From contig JACKEA010000003.1 in NCBI GenBank assembly GCA_020633235.1, positions 434,001-498,000 of the forward strand: DNA of 64,000 nucleotides, written 5' to 3'. Of this stretch, positions 1 through 7,687 are shown one piece after another. Both the position numbers and the translations under genes were made by a program. The notes under the pieces were generated by a model that had not been told where the DNA came from, searched no databases, and saw nothing but the letters and a program-made list of their open reading frames with translations. The DNA comes from Polyangiaceae bacterium (lineage in GTDB: Bacteria; Myxococcota_A; Polyangia; Polyangiales; Polyangiaceae). Numbering within the stretch: position 1 is the stretch's first letter; each line of letters opens with the position of its first letter.

Positions 1-323
1 GCCTCGGTCTCGCTCTGGGGCAGACACAGGAGGAAGGGGAAGCGGGTGTCGAGCTCGTCGAAGTCCGCACGCACGATGAGACGACCTTCGGCGTACATCG
101 AGGCGCCCGAGAGCTGGCGGCCACGGGCGACCAGGTCTGCTGCGATGCCGTAGGAGTCGAGGATTTCCAACGTGCGCGCGTGCACCGCCAGAGCGCGCGA
201 TAGCGGGCTCCGTTCGGGGTTGGCGTCCACGATCCGGTGCTCGATGCCATGCTTGGCGAGGGAGATCGCGAGCATCAGACCCGTGGGGCCAGCGCCCGCG
301 ATCAGAACCGGTAGCGTGCTCAC
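1..323 (-). CDS. FAD-dependent aromatic monooxygenase, N-terminal part (cut by window edge)
   Basis: Only the first 107 codons are in the window; the rest lies to the left. Translation from the GTG at 323 begins with a strand-turn-helix FAD dinucleotide-binding motif, GAGPTG at residues 10-15, followed by the acidic residue ending the second strand (RIVDANPE) and the segment RALAVHARTLEIL typical of class A flavoprotein (PheA/TfdB/RdmE-type) hydroxylases. Such enzymes use NAD(P)H and oxygen to hydroxylate aromatic or polyketide substrates. The substrate cannot be told from this fragment. It is followed on the same strand by a lipoprotein gene without obvious functional link. Confidence 0.8.
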   Translation of the reverse strand, partial: MSTLPVLIAGAGPTGLMLAISLAKHGIEHRIVDANPERSPLSRALAVHARTLEILDSYGIAADLVARGRQLSGASMYAEGRLIVRADFDELDTRFPFLLCLPQSETE

Positions 324-344
324 CCAGCGCCCCCCGACGGCGGC

Positions 345-1106
345 TCAGTTACCGCAGTAGTTGTACTGCGTGAGGATGCTGCTCGGTTGGCAGTTGCTGT
401 TGCCGGGGCACACCGAGGGCGTGGTACCGCAGAAGATGATGCGACCTTGATTCTGGGTGCATTCGTTCGCCGGACGGCACTGCAGGTTGCTGTAGAAGTT
501 GCCGCCCACCAGCTGTCCGCAGCACACCTGACCGCCGGAGCAGTCTTCCGGGCCGTCGCAATATACGTCCGTGCCCGGCTGACAGTTCTGGCTCTGGCTC
601 TGACAGCTGGAGCCGCTGCCGGAGATACAGCAAAAGTCGTTGGTCAGGTTGCAGTCATTCGTGCCCGCACAGCTGACGACACCTGGCTGATTGCCGGTAG
701 TGCCGCCGCTGCCGGCGGCACCACCGGTGCCCGCCGTGCCGCCAGCGCCAGCCGCGCCGCCGGTACCCGCCGTGCCGCCGGTACCCGCGGTGCCGCCCGT
801 ACCCGCGGTGCCGCCCGTACCCGCGGTGCCACCCGTACCTGCTGTGCCACCCGTGCCCGCCGTTCCGCCCGTGCCCGCGGTTCCTCCAGTGCCCGCCGTA
901 CCACCAGTGCCTGCCGCGGCCCCGCTACCCGCAGCGCCGCTGGCGCCCGCGGTGTTTCCGGTGTTACCGCTGCCGCCGGTGGAGCCTCCGCCCTGACCGC
1001 CACTGGCGGTGCCCGCGTCGTCGGTGAACGAGAAGGCTTCGTAGTCGTTGGAGCAAGCCGCAGCTGTCAGCAGGACCGATAGCCCGATGAAGTAACGTCG
1101 CACCAT
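345..1106 (-). CDS. Cys-rich lipoprotein with AGTGGT-repeat linker
   Basis: A 253-residue secreted lipoprotein of unknown function. The signal peptide ends in a lipobox with Cys18 (LLTAAAC). A long low-complexity linker of six-residue AGTGGT units, coded by an 18-bp DNA repeat, leads to a C-terminal domain of about 110 residues with 16 cysteines, probably a disulfide-stabilised module displayed outside the cell. I chose the ATG at 1106 because AGGAGAGG lies seven bases upstream; an in-frame ATG eight codons earlier lacks such a site. The linker-plus-Cys-rich layout recurs in secreted proteins of myxobacteria. No enzymatic motif was seen. Confidence 0.8.
   Translation of the reverse strand: MVRRYFIGLSVLLTAAACSNDYEAFSFTDDAGTASGGQGGGSTGGSGNTGNTAGASGAAGSGAAAGTGGTAGTGGTAGTGGTAGTGGTAGTGGTAGTGGTAGTGGTAGTGGTAGTGGAAGAGGTAGTGGAAGSGGTTGNQPGVVSCAGTNDCNLTNDFCCISGSGSSCQSQSQNCQPGTDVYCDGPEDCSGGQVCCGQLVGGNFYSNLQCRPANECTQNQGRIIFCGTTPSVCPGNSNCQPSSILTQYNYCGN
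720..925. repeat. 18-bp tandem repeat coding AGTGGT units
   Basis: About eleven imperfect copies of an 18-bp unit resembling ACCCGCGGTGCCGCCCGT lie inside the lipoprotein gene. They code the six-residue linker repeats. Copies differ mostly at third positions, which points to selection on the protein linker rather than recent slippage. Confidence 0.8.
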
Positions 1107-1161
1107 GAGGCACCTCTCCTCATGGAACATCGCATACCTTTTGGAGTTGGGCTAGCGAACC

Positions 1162-1584
1162 TCAGCCCCCGCGGGCGATGAGAGCCACGAAATCCGATTC
1201 CGTCACGATGCCGACGAGCTGCCCGTCTTCGACCACCGGCAAGCAGCCGATCTTCTTTTCCAGCATCGTCCGCGCGGCTTCGCTCAGCGGGGTGTTGGGC
1301 CTACACGTGATCACGGGCTCGTGCATCGCGTCCTTGACCCGGTACTCCTCGAGCGTCTTCTGAGAGGCGTAGGAGCCGTAACCCAGGGCACGCAAGAGGG
1401 CGTTGAAGAACAGATCCCGCTGACTGACGACACCCACCACGGCGCCGTCGTCATCCACTACCGGGATGTGGCGAATCCTACCGAGGCGCATGACGTCGTC
1501 CGCCACCGATAGCTTCTCGTTGTGCTCCAAGGTGAAGACGTCCTGGGTCATGACGTCCCCCACTACCTTCGGTGCCTCTGCCAT
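1162..1584 (-). CDS. Tandem CBS-domain protein
   Basis: A 140-residue cytoplasmic protein made only of two CBS domains (about residues 8-65 and 82-138), which form one Bateman module. Such modules bind adenine nucleotides and usually regulate a partner. Visible marks are DVMTQDVFTL at the start of domain 1, IRHIPVVDDDG and VVGVVSQRDL, and in domain 2 KDAMHEPVIT, GCLPVVEDG and GIVTESDF. The ATG at 1584 follows GGGAGCGAGAG at good distance; an in-frame start eleven codons upstream is less likely. It lies 93 bases downstream of the MscS gene on the same strand and may be cotranscribed. The ligand is unknown. Confidence 0.9.
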   Translation of the reverse strand: MAEAPKVVGDVMTQDVFTLEHNEKLSVADDVMRLGRIRHIPVVDDDGAVVGVVSQRDLFFNALLRALGYGSYASQKTLEEYRVKDAMHEPVITCRPNTPLSEAARTMLEKKIGCLPVVEDGQLVGIVTESDFVALIARGG

Positions 1585-1677
1585 CTCTCGCTCCCACGTC
1601 CCGGCTGCGGGCGGCAATCACCACCGCCCCGCTGGGCGCCGGGACATTAGCAGATTCTCCCGGCGCCGGGCGGATGC

Positions 1678-2511
1678 TCAACGCTTGGAAATGGCGGACA
1701 GCAAGTCGGCGTCGAGGTGGACGTCGCTCTGCGGGAACGGAATGCCGATGCCCTCGGCATCGAGCGCCCGCTTCACGGCCCGCGTCAGGCGCTGGTAGAC
1801 GTCCCAGAAGTCCTCCGTCTTGGTGTGCACGCGCACCTTCCAATCGATGCTGGAGCCTCCGAGCTCGGAGAGGAACACCGCCGGCGGCGGCTCTTCCAGT
1901 CCACCCTCCACGCTCTTGGCGACCCCCTCGAGCACGCCGCGGACCTTGTCGAGATCCGCACCGTAGTCGGTCCCCACGGCCACCTCCACGCGTCGCGTGG
2001 GGTAATGTGTGTAGTTGATGATCTTCTTTCCGAACACCTCGCTGTTGGGGACGATGATGCGACGGTTGTCCGCCGAGACCAGCTCGGTGGTAAACAGCTC
2101 GAGCTCCTTCACGGAGCCGATCTCGCCGGCAACCTCGATGACGTCCCCCACCTTGAAGGGGCGAAACACGAGCAGCATGATCCCGGCCGCGAAGTTCGAC
2201 AGCGTTCCCTGAAACGCGAGACCGATGGCCAAGCCGAGCGCACCGAGAACCGCCGCGAAGCTCGTGGTCTGGATACCGAACACCCCCAGGCAACCGAGCA
2301 CCGCCGCGGTGAGGATCGCGTAGCGTGCGACGTTCGAGAAGAACTGGGCCAGCATCGGGTCCAGACGTTTCTCGAGGTTTTTGCCGATCGCCCGCCGAAT
2401 CCACCCCGCGATGATCCAAGCGATGAACAGTGTGATGGCGACGCCCAGGACGCGCACGCCCCACACCGTTGCCATGTCCAAGAGTGACTGAGTCAGCTTC
2501 GCGGTATCCAT
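1678..2511 (-). CDS. mscS: Small-conductance mechanosensitive channel (MscS family)
   Basis: At 277 residues this matches the E. coli-type MscS size (286). Three membrane segments lie in the first 115 residues; the third is the Gly/Ala-rich pore helix, containing GLAIGLAFQGTLSNFAAG, followed by LVFRPFKVGD at the start of the beta domain. The C-terminal domain ends with the conserved IPFPQ. The protein opens under membrane tension and releases solutes during hypo-osmotic shock. The gene starts at an ATG with no clear ribosome binding site, but a promoter-like pair (TTTGAA, 17 bases, TACGAA) ends seven bases before it, so the transcript may be leaderless. Confidence 0.93.
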   Translation of the reverse strand: MDTAKLTQSLLDMATVWGVRVLGVAITLFIAWIIAGWIRRAIGKNLEKRLDPMLAQFFSNVARYAILTAAVLGCLGVFGIQTTSFAAVLGALGLAIGLAFQGTLSNFAAGIMLLVFRPFKVGDVIEVAGEIGSVKELELFTTELVSADNRRIIVPNSEVFGKKIINYTHYPTRRVEVAVGTDYGADLDKVRGVLEGVAKSVEGGLEEPPPAVFLSELGGSSIDWKVRVHTKTEDFWDVYQRLTRAVKRALDAEGIGIPFPQSDVHLDADLLSAISKR

Positions 2512-2518
2512 TCGTCAA

Positions 2519-2547
2519 TTCGTAGATCCATCGAGCGCCACTTCAAA
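2519..2547 (-). promoter_or_regulatory. Candidate promoter for the MscS gene
   Basis: On the minus strand TTTGAA (2547-2542) and TACGAA (2524-2519) are separated by 17 bases, and the start codon at 2511 follows the -10 element by seven bases. This fits a housekeeping promoter whose transcript begins at or next to the ATG. It rests on sequence match only. Confidence 0.45.
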
Positions 2548-2578
2548 CCCGTAGTCCGTCCAGTGCTAGGCTGGCCTC

Positions 2579-2860
2579 ATGGCCAAAGCTCGCCTGCTGT
2601 GGACATTCGCCGCGATTTCGCTGCTGGCGGCCTGTCAGAAATCCGGAGGCGGCGAGCTCTCGCGCAGCGAGTGTGTGGAGCTGACCATCCGCCGAGACAA
2701 CTTGAAAAACGGCGAGCTGGGCCGCGCCAACGACGCCAACCGTCGCCAAGACGTGGACCGCTGCGTGGCCTCCGGCACGCGGCGCTGGGCGGACTGCATC
2801 AAGTTTTCGCGATCCGTGGCCGACGTGAACGCCTGCGACGAGCAAAACGGGGCGTGGTAA
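2579..2860 (+). CDS. Small Cys-containing lipoprotein
   Basis: A 93-residue protein. The signal peptide ends in a lipobox (LLAACQ, Cys19), so it should be lipidated and exported. The mature part is hydrophilic with four further cysteines, spaced as two pairs (SECVEL and DRCVAS; ADCIKF and NACDEQ), suggesting a small disulfide-linked helical domain. No family is recognised. There is no Shine-Dalgarno sequence; TAGGCT at 2567-2572 lies six bases before the ATG, the spacing expected for a leaderless transcript. It lies ten bases upstream of the PFK-2/FBPase-2 gene and may share its transcript. Confidence 0.75.
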   Translation: MAKARLLWTFAAISLLAACQKSGGGELSRSECVELTIRRDNLKNGELGRANDANRRQDVDRCVASGTRRWADCIKFSRSVADVNACDEQNGAW

Positions 2861-2870
2861 ATTTGAGAAC

Positions 2871-4166
2871 GTGATCCTCCAAGGCCCCGACTTCAGGAAA
2901 CACGTGCTGGTGATGGTGGGGCTGCCGGCGCGAGGCAAAACCTTCGTGGCGCGCAAGATCGCTCGCTACCTGTCCTGGCTCGGCTACAACACGCGCACCT
3001 TCAACGTGGGGGAGTATCGGCGAGCGTTAGCGGGAGCCAAACAGCCGGCCACGTTCTTCGATCCGGACGATACCGAGTCCCGTGAGCTCCGCGAGCGCAT
3101 CGCGCGCCACGCCCTCGATGACGTCCTCGCTTGGCTGGCCGAAGGGGGCGAGGTGGCCTTGTACGACGCGACCAACACCGAGCGATCCCGGCGCGAGATG
3201 ATCCTGACGCGCTGCCGGGAAGCGAACGTGCGCGTGGTGTTCATCGAGTCCATCTGCGAAGACGAGGCCGTGGTGGACACCAACGTGCGCGAGAACAAGC
3301 TCCGCTCGCCGGACTACCAAGGCGTTCCCGCGGAGGAAGCGGTGCAGGACTTCCTGGCCCGCATCGCGATGTACGAACGCACCTACGAGCCAGTGGACGA
3401 CGAGTCCCTGAGCTTCGTGAAGATCATCGACGTCGGCCGCCAGGTCGTGGTCAACCGCATGCAGGGATACCTCGGCTCGCGGTTGGTCTTCTTCCTCACC
3501 AACCTGCACCCGACGCGTCGCAAGATCTGGCTCACCCGCCACGGCGAGAGTCAGTTCAACCCGGACGGACGCATCGGCGGAGATCCGGACCTTTCGGATC
3601 GCGGGCGCCTGTACGCCAAGAGCCTGGCGCTGTTCATCAACCAGCGCCACGACGAGAGCAAGCGGCTGGTGATCTGGACCAGCACCCTGAAGCGTTCCAT
3701 CCAGACGGCGGAAGCCCTGGGCCGCCCCGCTGTGGCTCGGCGCCCTCTGGACGAGATCGACGCCGGCGTGTGCGACGGCATGACCTACGAGGAAATTCGC
3801 CAGCACCTGTCGGACGAGTACCAGGCGCGGGCGGCGGACAAGTTCCGCTACCGCTACCCTCGGGGCGAGAGCTACATCGATGTGATCCAGCGGCTCGAGC
3901 CGATCATCGTGGACCTCGAGCGCCAGCGAAATCCGGTGCTCGTCATCGCCCATCACGCCATCGTGCGCGCGCTGTACGCCTACCTCATGGGCCGCCCGCA
4001 GGAAGACACGCCCCACGTACCGGTGCCGCTGCACAGCGTGATCGAGCTGACCCCCACGGCCTACGGCCACGAGGAACGGCGCTTCGAGCTCGATCCCCGC
4101 ATCGCAGAAGAGCTCGCCGGTGGTCCCCCCAGCGTGGGCGCGCCGTTCTTCTCACCCCGTTACTGA
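2871..4166 (+). CDS. Bifunctional 6-phosphofructo-2-kinase / fructose-2,6-bisphosphatase
   Basis: A 431-residue protein with both halves of the eukaryotic-type PFKFB enzyme. The kinase half begins with the P-loop GLPARGKT (residues 17-24), which makes fructose 2,6-bisphosphate from fructose 6-phosphate and ATP. The phosphatase half is a histidine phosphatase domain with catalytic RHGES (His224) and a second conserved His near 361 (VIAHHAIVRA). GTG at 2871 is the chosen start because the family's short N-terminus follows directly. The 3' end overlaps the convergent quinone oxidoreductase gene by 15 bases. Fructose 2,6-bisphosphate is a glycolytic regulator in eukaryotes; bacterial homologues are uncommon. 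Which activity dominates here is unknown. Confidence 0.92.
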   Translation: MILQGPDFRKHVLVMVGLPARGKTFVARKIARYLSWLGYNTRTFNVGEYRRALAGAKQPATFFDPDDTESRELRERIARHALDDVLAWLAEGGEVALYDATNTERSRREMILTRCREANVRVVFIESICEDEAVVDTNVRENKLRSPDYQGVPAEEAVQDFLARIAMYERTYEPVDDESLSFVKIIDVGRQVVVNRMQGYLGSRLVFFLTNLHPTRRKIWLTRHGESQFNPDGRIGGDPDLSDRGRLYAKSLALFINQRHDESKRLVIWTSTLKRSIQTAEALGRPAVARRPLDEIDAGVCDGMTYEEIRQHLSDEYQARAADKFRYRYPRGESYIDVIQRLEPIIVDLERQRNPVLVIAHHAIVRALYAYLMGRPQEDTPHVPVPLHSVIELTPTAYGHEERRFELDPRIAEELAGGPPSVGAPFFSPRY

Positions 4167-5135
4167 GGGCTCCAACACGAGCTTCCCCTTCGCCTGACGC
4201 TGTTCGATGCGCTGGAGCGCATCCTTGGCGCGTTCCAGGGGAAACGTCTCGTCCACGTGCGGGTGGAGCTTTCCCGCCGCCAGCCAGTCGAGGAGCTCTT
4301 CCAGGCTTTCACGCATGCCGTCCGGATTGCGCATCACCGCCTGTCCCCAGAACACGCCCACCAGCTCGCACCCCTTCAACAGGACCAGGTTGAGAGGCAC
4401 GCTCGGAATGTTTCCGGAAGCAAAGCCCAGCACCAAGAAGCGCCCCTTCCATCCCGTGGCGCGCAGCGCTTGCTCGCTCAACGCGCCGCCCACCGGGTCG
4501 TAGACCACGTCCACGCCGCCGCCGGACAGCGCCTTGGCCCGGTCCTTCAAGCTCTCGGAGGAGTAGTCGATGGTCTCGTCGGCACCCCGGGCGCGACACA
4601 GCTCAAGCTTTTCCGCGGACGACGCTGCCGCGATCACCTTGGCGCCGAGGGCCTTGCCGACGTCCACCGCGGAAAGCCCCACGCCGCCCGCGGCGCCCAG
4701 CACCAACAGCGTTTCCCCGGGCTGCAGCCGTGCCCGCTCGACCAGCGCGTGATGCGTGGTGCCGTAGGTGATGGGAAACCCCGCCGCCGTGGTGAAGTCC
4801 ACGCCGTCGGGCAGCTTGGCGACGGTCGCCTCGGGGGCTACGGCCCGCTCCGCGAAGGCGCCCAGCATCATGGTCGCCACCACGCGGTCGCCGGCCGCGA
4901 CGCGGCTGACCCCCTCGCCCACCGCCCGCACCGTGCCAGCGGCCTCGGCCCCGGGCACGAAGGGGAGCGCTGGCTTCATCTGATACTCGCCGCGCGTGAT
5001 GAGCAAATCCGGGAAGTTCACGCCCGCCGCGGCCACGTCGATCAGCACCTCGCCGGGGCCCGGCACCGGGTCCGGCACTTCGTCCACCACGAGCGCGTCG
5101 GGGCCGCTCAGCTCGTGGCAGCGAACGGCGCGCAT
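4152..5135 (-). CDS. NADPH:quinone oxidoreductase family protein (zinc-free MDR)
   Basis: A 327-residue cytoplasmic oxidoreductase of the medium-chain dehydrogenase superfamily. The N-terminal catalytic domain carries AAGVNFPDLLITRGEYQ and PFVPGAEAAGTV; the Rossmann domain carries the nucleotide motif GAAGGVGLSAVDVG and the fold-typical GADETIDY and DVVYDPVGG. The structural-zinc cysteines of alcohol dehydrogenases are absent, as expected for the QOR subgroup. These enzymes reduce quinones or enoyl groups with NADPH; the substrate here is unknown. Its ATG overlaps the stop of the upstream lipoprotein gene by one base (TGATG), suggesting translational coupling. Confidence 0.9.
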   Translation of the reverse strand: MRAVRCHELSGPDALVVDEVPDPVPGPGEVLIDVAAAGVNFPDLLITRGEYQMKPALPFVPGAEAAGTVRAVGEGVSRVAAGDRVVATMMLGAFAERAVAPEATVAKLPDGVDFTTAAGFPITYGTTHHALVERARLQPGETLLVLGAAGGVGLSAVDVGKALGAKVIAAASSAEKLELCRARGADETIDYSSESLKDRAKALSGGGVDVVYDPVGGALSEQALRATGWKGRFLVLGFASGNIPSVPLNLVLLKGCELVGVFWGQAVMRNPDGMRESLEELLDWLAAGKLHPHVDETFPLERAKDALQRIEQRQAKGKLVLEPSVTG

Positions 5136-5617
5136 CACTCCGCCTTCGCCATGTCGAAGTGCCCCACCAACACCACGCGCTCCGCCGCCGGATCGACGGT
5201 GAGCTCGGCCTTCTTGGTGGTCTCGACGAAACACTTGTTGAGCTCGGCGTTGCCGGGCCCGGTGTAGGAAGCCGACACGCTCTTGCGCTCGCCCTTCACG
5301 TACAAGATGGTCACCACCATCCGACCAGCCGCGTCCGGAGCATTCTTTAGCGCCGAGCTGAAGCAGCTCTCGTACTCGTCGCCAATCTTGTCGAAGGCCG
5401 CACGCACGTCGGCCTCGGTGGTTCCGCCGCCTTCCACCTCGATGCTGTCGATGGTGACCTGTTTTGGTTTTTCCAGCGCGGCAGGCGGCGCGGGCGGCTC
5501 CGGCGGCGCGGTCGCGGCGGGCGGCGGCGCCTCCGGGGTTCTTGGCGGAGGTTCCGCGCCGCCACAACCAACCAGAAGCAAAACGAACGGAAGCAGGGAG
5601 GAAATGCCGTTTCTCAT
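5135..5617 (-). CDS. Pro-rich lipoprotein with TonB-like C-terminal domain
   Basis: A 160-residue lipoprotein: signal peptide with lipobox LLLVGC (Cys18), then a Pro/Ala-rich stretch to about residue 55, then a roughly 100-residue globular domain. That domain has the layout of the TonB/AgmX-PglI C-terminal family: helix, a Cys in DEYESCFSSAL, NAPDAAGRMVVTILYVKGE, and a second Cys in LNKCFVETT. In myxobacteria these domains occur on envelope proteins; the role here is unknown. The ATG at 5617 starts a typical signal peptide, and upstream in-frame sequence is not protein-like. The gene is coupled to the downstream quinone oxidoreductase by a one-base overlap. Confidence 0.8.
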   Translation of the reverse strand: MRNGISSLLPFVLLLVGCGGAEPPPRTPEAPPPAATAPPEPPAPPAALEKPKQVTIDSIEVEGGGTTEADVRAAFDKIGDEYESCFSSALKNAPDAAGRMVVTILYVKGERKSVSASYTGPGNAELNKCFVETTKKAELTVDPAAERVVLVGHFDMAKAE

Positions 5618-5659
5618 GGGCCCTGGGCTATACCAGCCCTCGGCCGAGAACTGCTGGGT

Positions 5660-5680
5660 TGCATCAATTGAAAGAATGCA
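5660..5680. promoter_or_regulatory. Inverted repeat before the Xre/RES operon
   Basis: TGCAT (5660-5664) and ATGCA (5676-5680) form an inverted repeat with an 11-base spacer, 19 bases before the antitoxin ATG in an AT-richer stretch. Xre antitoxins usually repress their own operon from such sites. The arms are short, so this may be chance. Confidence 0.35.
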
Positions 5681-5698
5681 CCATGTTTGTTTCATCTG

Positions 5699-6076
5699 AT
5701 GACTGCTCCCTCCAGCCTCTCGGAAGCTCCGGATCCCGCGTTGGTGCTCACCCGTGCCACGCTGCGCGCCGCCGAGCGGCTTTCGCTGCCCAAAGCCCAC
5801 CTGGCCCAGGTGCTCGGCATCAGCTCCGCCTCCCTTTCCCGCTTGGGGCGCAGTCGTAACATCGATCCGGACAGCAAGGAGGGGGAGCTGGCGCTCTTGT
5901 TCTTGCGCGCCTTTCGCAGCCTGGACTCCCTGATGGGCGGCAACGAAGAGGCCGCCCGCGCTTGGCTGGACGCAGACAACACGCACCTCGCCGGCGTGCC
6001 GGCGGAGCTGCTCGCGCGGGTGGACGGGCTGGTTCACGTGGTCGAATACCTGGACGCCATGCGCGGCAAGCTGTGA
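5699..6076 (+). CDS. Xre/MbcA/ParS-type antitoxin (DUF2384)
   Basis: A 125-residue protein with a helix-turn-helix-like N-terminal half (LPKAHLAQVLGISSASLSRL) and the C-terminal MbcA/ParS toxin-binding region, with EEAARAWLDADN and a closing VVEYLDAM helix. These antitoxins bind RES-domain toxins and autoregulate the operon. ATG at 5699 is the likely start; a TTG at 5687 is possible, and neither has a strong ribosome binding site. The stop overlaps the GTG of the toxin by four bases (GTGA), the usual coupling of this pair. Confidence 0.87.
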   Translation: MTAPSSLSEAPDPALVLTRATLRAAERLSLPKAHLAQVLGISSASLSRLGRSRNIDPDSKEGELALLFLRAFRSLDSLMGGNEEAARAWLDADNTHLAGVPAELLARVDGLVHVVEYLDAMRGKL

Positions 6077-6831
6077 CGACGAGCCTGTGGAAGCGACTGC
6101 GCGGCGAAGAGCACGTTCGCCGGCTCACCAGCACGCCGTGGCGTGTGGTGGAAGCGCAGCACGTGATCAGCACGCGCAAGCTGGTGGACTCGGACGAAGA
6201 GCAGCGCGTGTTGGAGGAGCTACTCGAGCAAAGCAAGCCGCCCACCCCCAAGCCGGCGGCGCGCCTCCACTACCTGCTCTCCACGTCCTTCCGCTACCCA
6301 CCACTGCGTCACGGGTCGCGGTTCGGCACACGCCAAGAGCGGGGCATCTGGTACGGCGCAGAGACGTTGGTCACCGCCTTCGCGGAGGTGGCGTACTACC
6401 GGCTGGTGCTGCTGGAGGGCACCCAGGCCAAGCTCGAGCCGCTGATGGTGGAGCTCAGCGCGTTTCGCGCCTCGGTGAAGGCGCGGCACGGCGTGGACCT
6501 CACGCGCCCGCCGTTCCTGGAGCACGCGCCGCGCATCTCCTCGCGCTCGAGCTACGCCATCAGTCAGCGCCTGGGCCGCGACATGCGAAGCGCCGGGGTA
6601 CAGGCCTTTCGCTATGTCTCTTCGCGAGATCCTGACGGTGGCGCCTGCTTGGCGGTGATGGACCCCGGCGCTTTTTCCAGCCCGAGCCCCAGCCAGCTGT
6701 CGTCCTGGCTGTGCGTGGCAACCAAAGAGCGAGTGGAGGTGAGCGACCGCGGATTTTTCGAGCGACGCGCCTTCGCCTTCGAGCGATCACGCTTCGTCGT
6801 GCGCGGTGAGCTGCCCACCCCCGCCGTCTGA
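6073..6831 (+). CDS. RES-domain toxin
   Basis: A 252-residue protein. The RES fold is visible from WRVVEAQHVISTRKLV onward, with FRYPPLRHGSRFG, GIWYGAETLVTAFAEVAYYR and the C-terminal region SSRDPDGGACLAV. RES toxins are ADP-ribosyltransferase-like proteins that degrade NAD+ or modify a metabolic enzyme when free of antitoxin. Conserved Arg, Tyr/Glu and Ser positions are present, but I cannot confirm the catalytic set without an alignment. Start GTG 6073 overlaps the antitoxin stop. The protein is longer than many RES toxins (150-230 residues) through its N-terminal 60 residues. Together with the preceding gene it forms a complete type II toxin-antitoxin module. Confidence 0.87.
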   Translation: MTTSLWKRLRGEEHVRRLTSTPWRVVEAQHVISTRKLVDSDEEQRVLEELLEQSKPPTPKPAARLHYLLSTSFRYPPLRHGSRFGTRQERGIWYGAETLVTAFAEVAYYRLVLLEGTQAKLEPLMVELSAFRASVKARHGVDLTRPPFLEHAPRISSRSSYAISQRLGRDMRSAGVQAFRYVSSRDPDGGACLAVMDPGAFSSPSPSQLSSWLCVATKERVEVSDRGFFERRAFAFERSRFVVRGELPTPAV

Positions 6832-6833
6832 GG

Positions 6834-7160
6834 TCACGCGAAGGGACGGCTGCCGAGATCCCGCAGCGAGCCAGACATGAACGTGAGGAACGCGGTGCTG
6901 TAGGAAAGCCCCGTCACGTGGCCGTCGTAGACGGTGACGGCGCTACGCGCCTTGTTGGCCTGCTGGAAGAACCAGGGGAAGTAGACCATGACGTCGTACT
7001 GCCCTGCCGCCAACGGGATGAAATGATTGCCCCACCTCGCGGTGACTTTCTGCCCGTTGATCATCACCACGGGGCTCACGAACATGAGCATCCACTGCAA
7101 GAACGAGTGTTTCGCTTGAAGCTCGATGCCGGAGCTGGGTTGATGCACGACCTGTTGCAT
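6834..7160 (-). CDS. Hypothetical 108-residue hydrophobic protein
   Basis: Family not recognised. The protein starts at the ATG at 7160, eight bases after AAAGGAAAC, a good ribosome binding site. It has a central hydrophobic segment (FLQWMLMFVSPVVMI) and aromatic-rich stretches (VMVYFPWFFQQANKARS), and then reads as a beta-rich domain. It could be membrane-associated or a small beta-sandwich. It lies 17 bases downstream of a four-helix membrane protein on the same strand, so the two are probably cotranscribed. It ends three bases from the stop of the convergent RES toxin gene. Confidence 0.65.
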   Translation of the reverse strand: MQQVVHQPSSGIELQAKHSFLQWMLMFVSPVVMINGQKVTARWGNHFIPLAAGQYDVMVYFPWFFQQANKARSAVTVYDGHVTGLSYSTAFLTFMSGSLRDLGSRPFA

Positions 7161-7177
7161 TCTGTTTCCTTTCGGGC

Positions 7178-7630
7178 TCAGAGGCCCATGTCGAGACCTT
7201 GTTCTGCCAAACGCGCTCGCGCTGCATCTGCCCTTCGGCACTCGGCAATGGTGAGCCCGGCCATGACAGCGCCCGCCACGCCGCCGACGACGACCATGAA
7301 GGACAAGAGCGAGACGTAACCGTTGATCAAAGCGACGACGCTCCACGCCGTGGTGCAGAGGGCACAGAGCGCACTCGCGACCAGCGAAGCTACCGCCGCC
7401 CAACCCCGCGCCCGCGAGAGCTTCCACCCGGAGACGGCCATACCCACCCCGAACAAGAGCTGCAGCGGAGCGACGATGCTCCACAACCCCACCATACGGA
7501 TGTTGCTCAACGTCTGGACGGCGAGCAGCACGGTGAAAGCGCCGGCCACGAGCACCACGCGCCCCGCCACGCGCACCAACAGGCTCGGCGCTGCGAGCTC
7601 CGCGTCGTCGGGTAGTGCACCTTGGCTCAT
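7178..7630 (-). CDS. Four-helix membrane protein, unknown function
   Basis: A 150-residue protein with four predicted membrane segments (about residues 20-40, 50-70, 80-105 and 108-130) and short charged ends. The ATG at 7630 is preferred because GGCGGAGG lies just upstream; an in-frame ATG 13 codons earlier lacks one. No family motif was recognised. It precedes the small hydrophobic protein at 6834-7160, with which it probably forms a two-gene unit. Confidence 0.7.
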   Translation of the reverse strand: MSQGALPDDAELAAPSLLVRVAGRVVLVAGAFTVLLAVQTLSNIRMVGLWSIVAPLQLLFGVGMAVSGWKLSRARGWAAVASLVASALCALCTTAWSVVALINGYVSLLSFMVVVGGVAGAVMAGLTIAECRRADAARARLAEQGLDMGL

Positions 7631-7687
7631 GACCGCCTCCGCCATGTCGATCGTGGCCTGATACGCCACGACCGACGGGGGTCTTCC

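Noticed and set aside
720..925. Minisatellite or mobile repeat
   Set aside because: The 18-bp units are coding and in frame; they make the linker of a lipoprotein, a common feature in this genome type.
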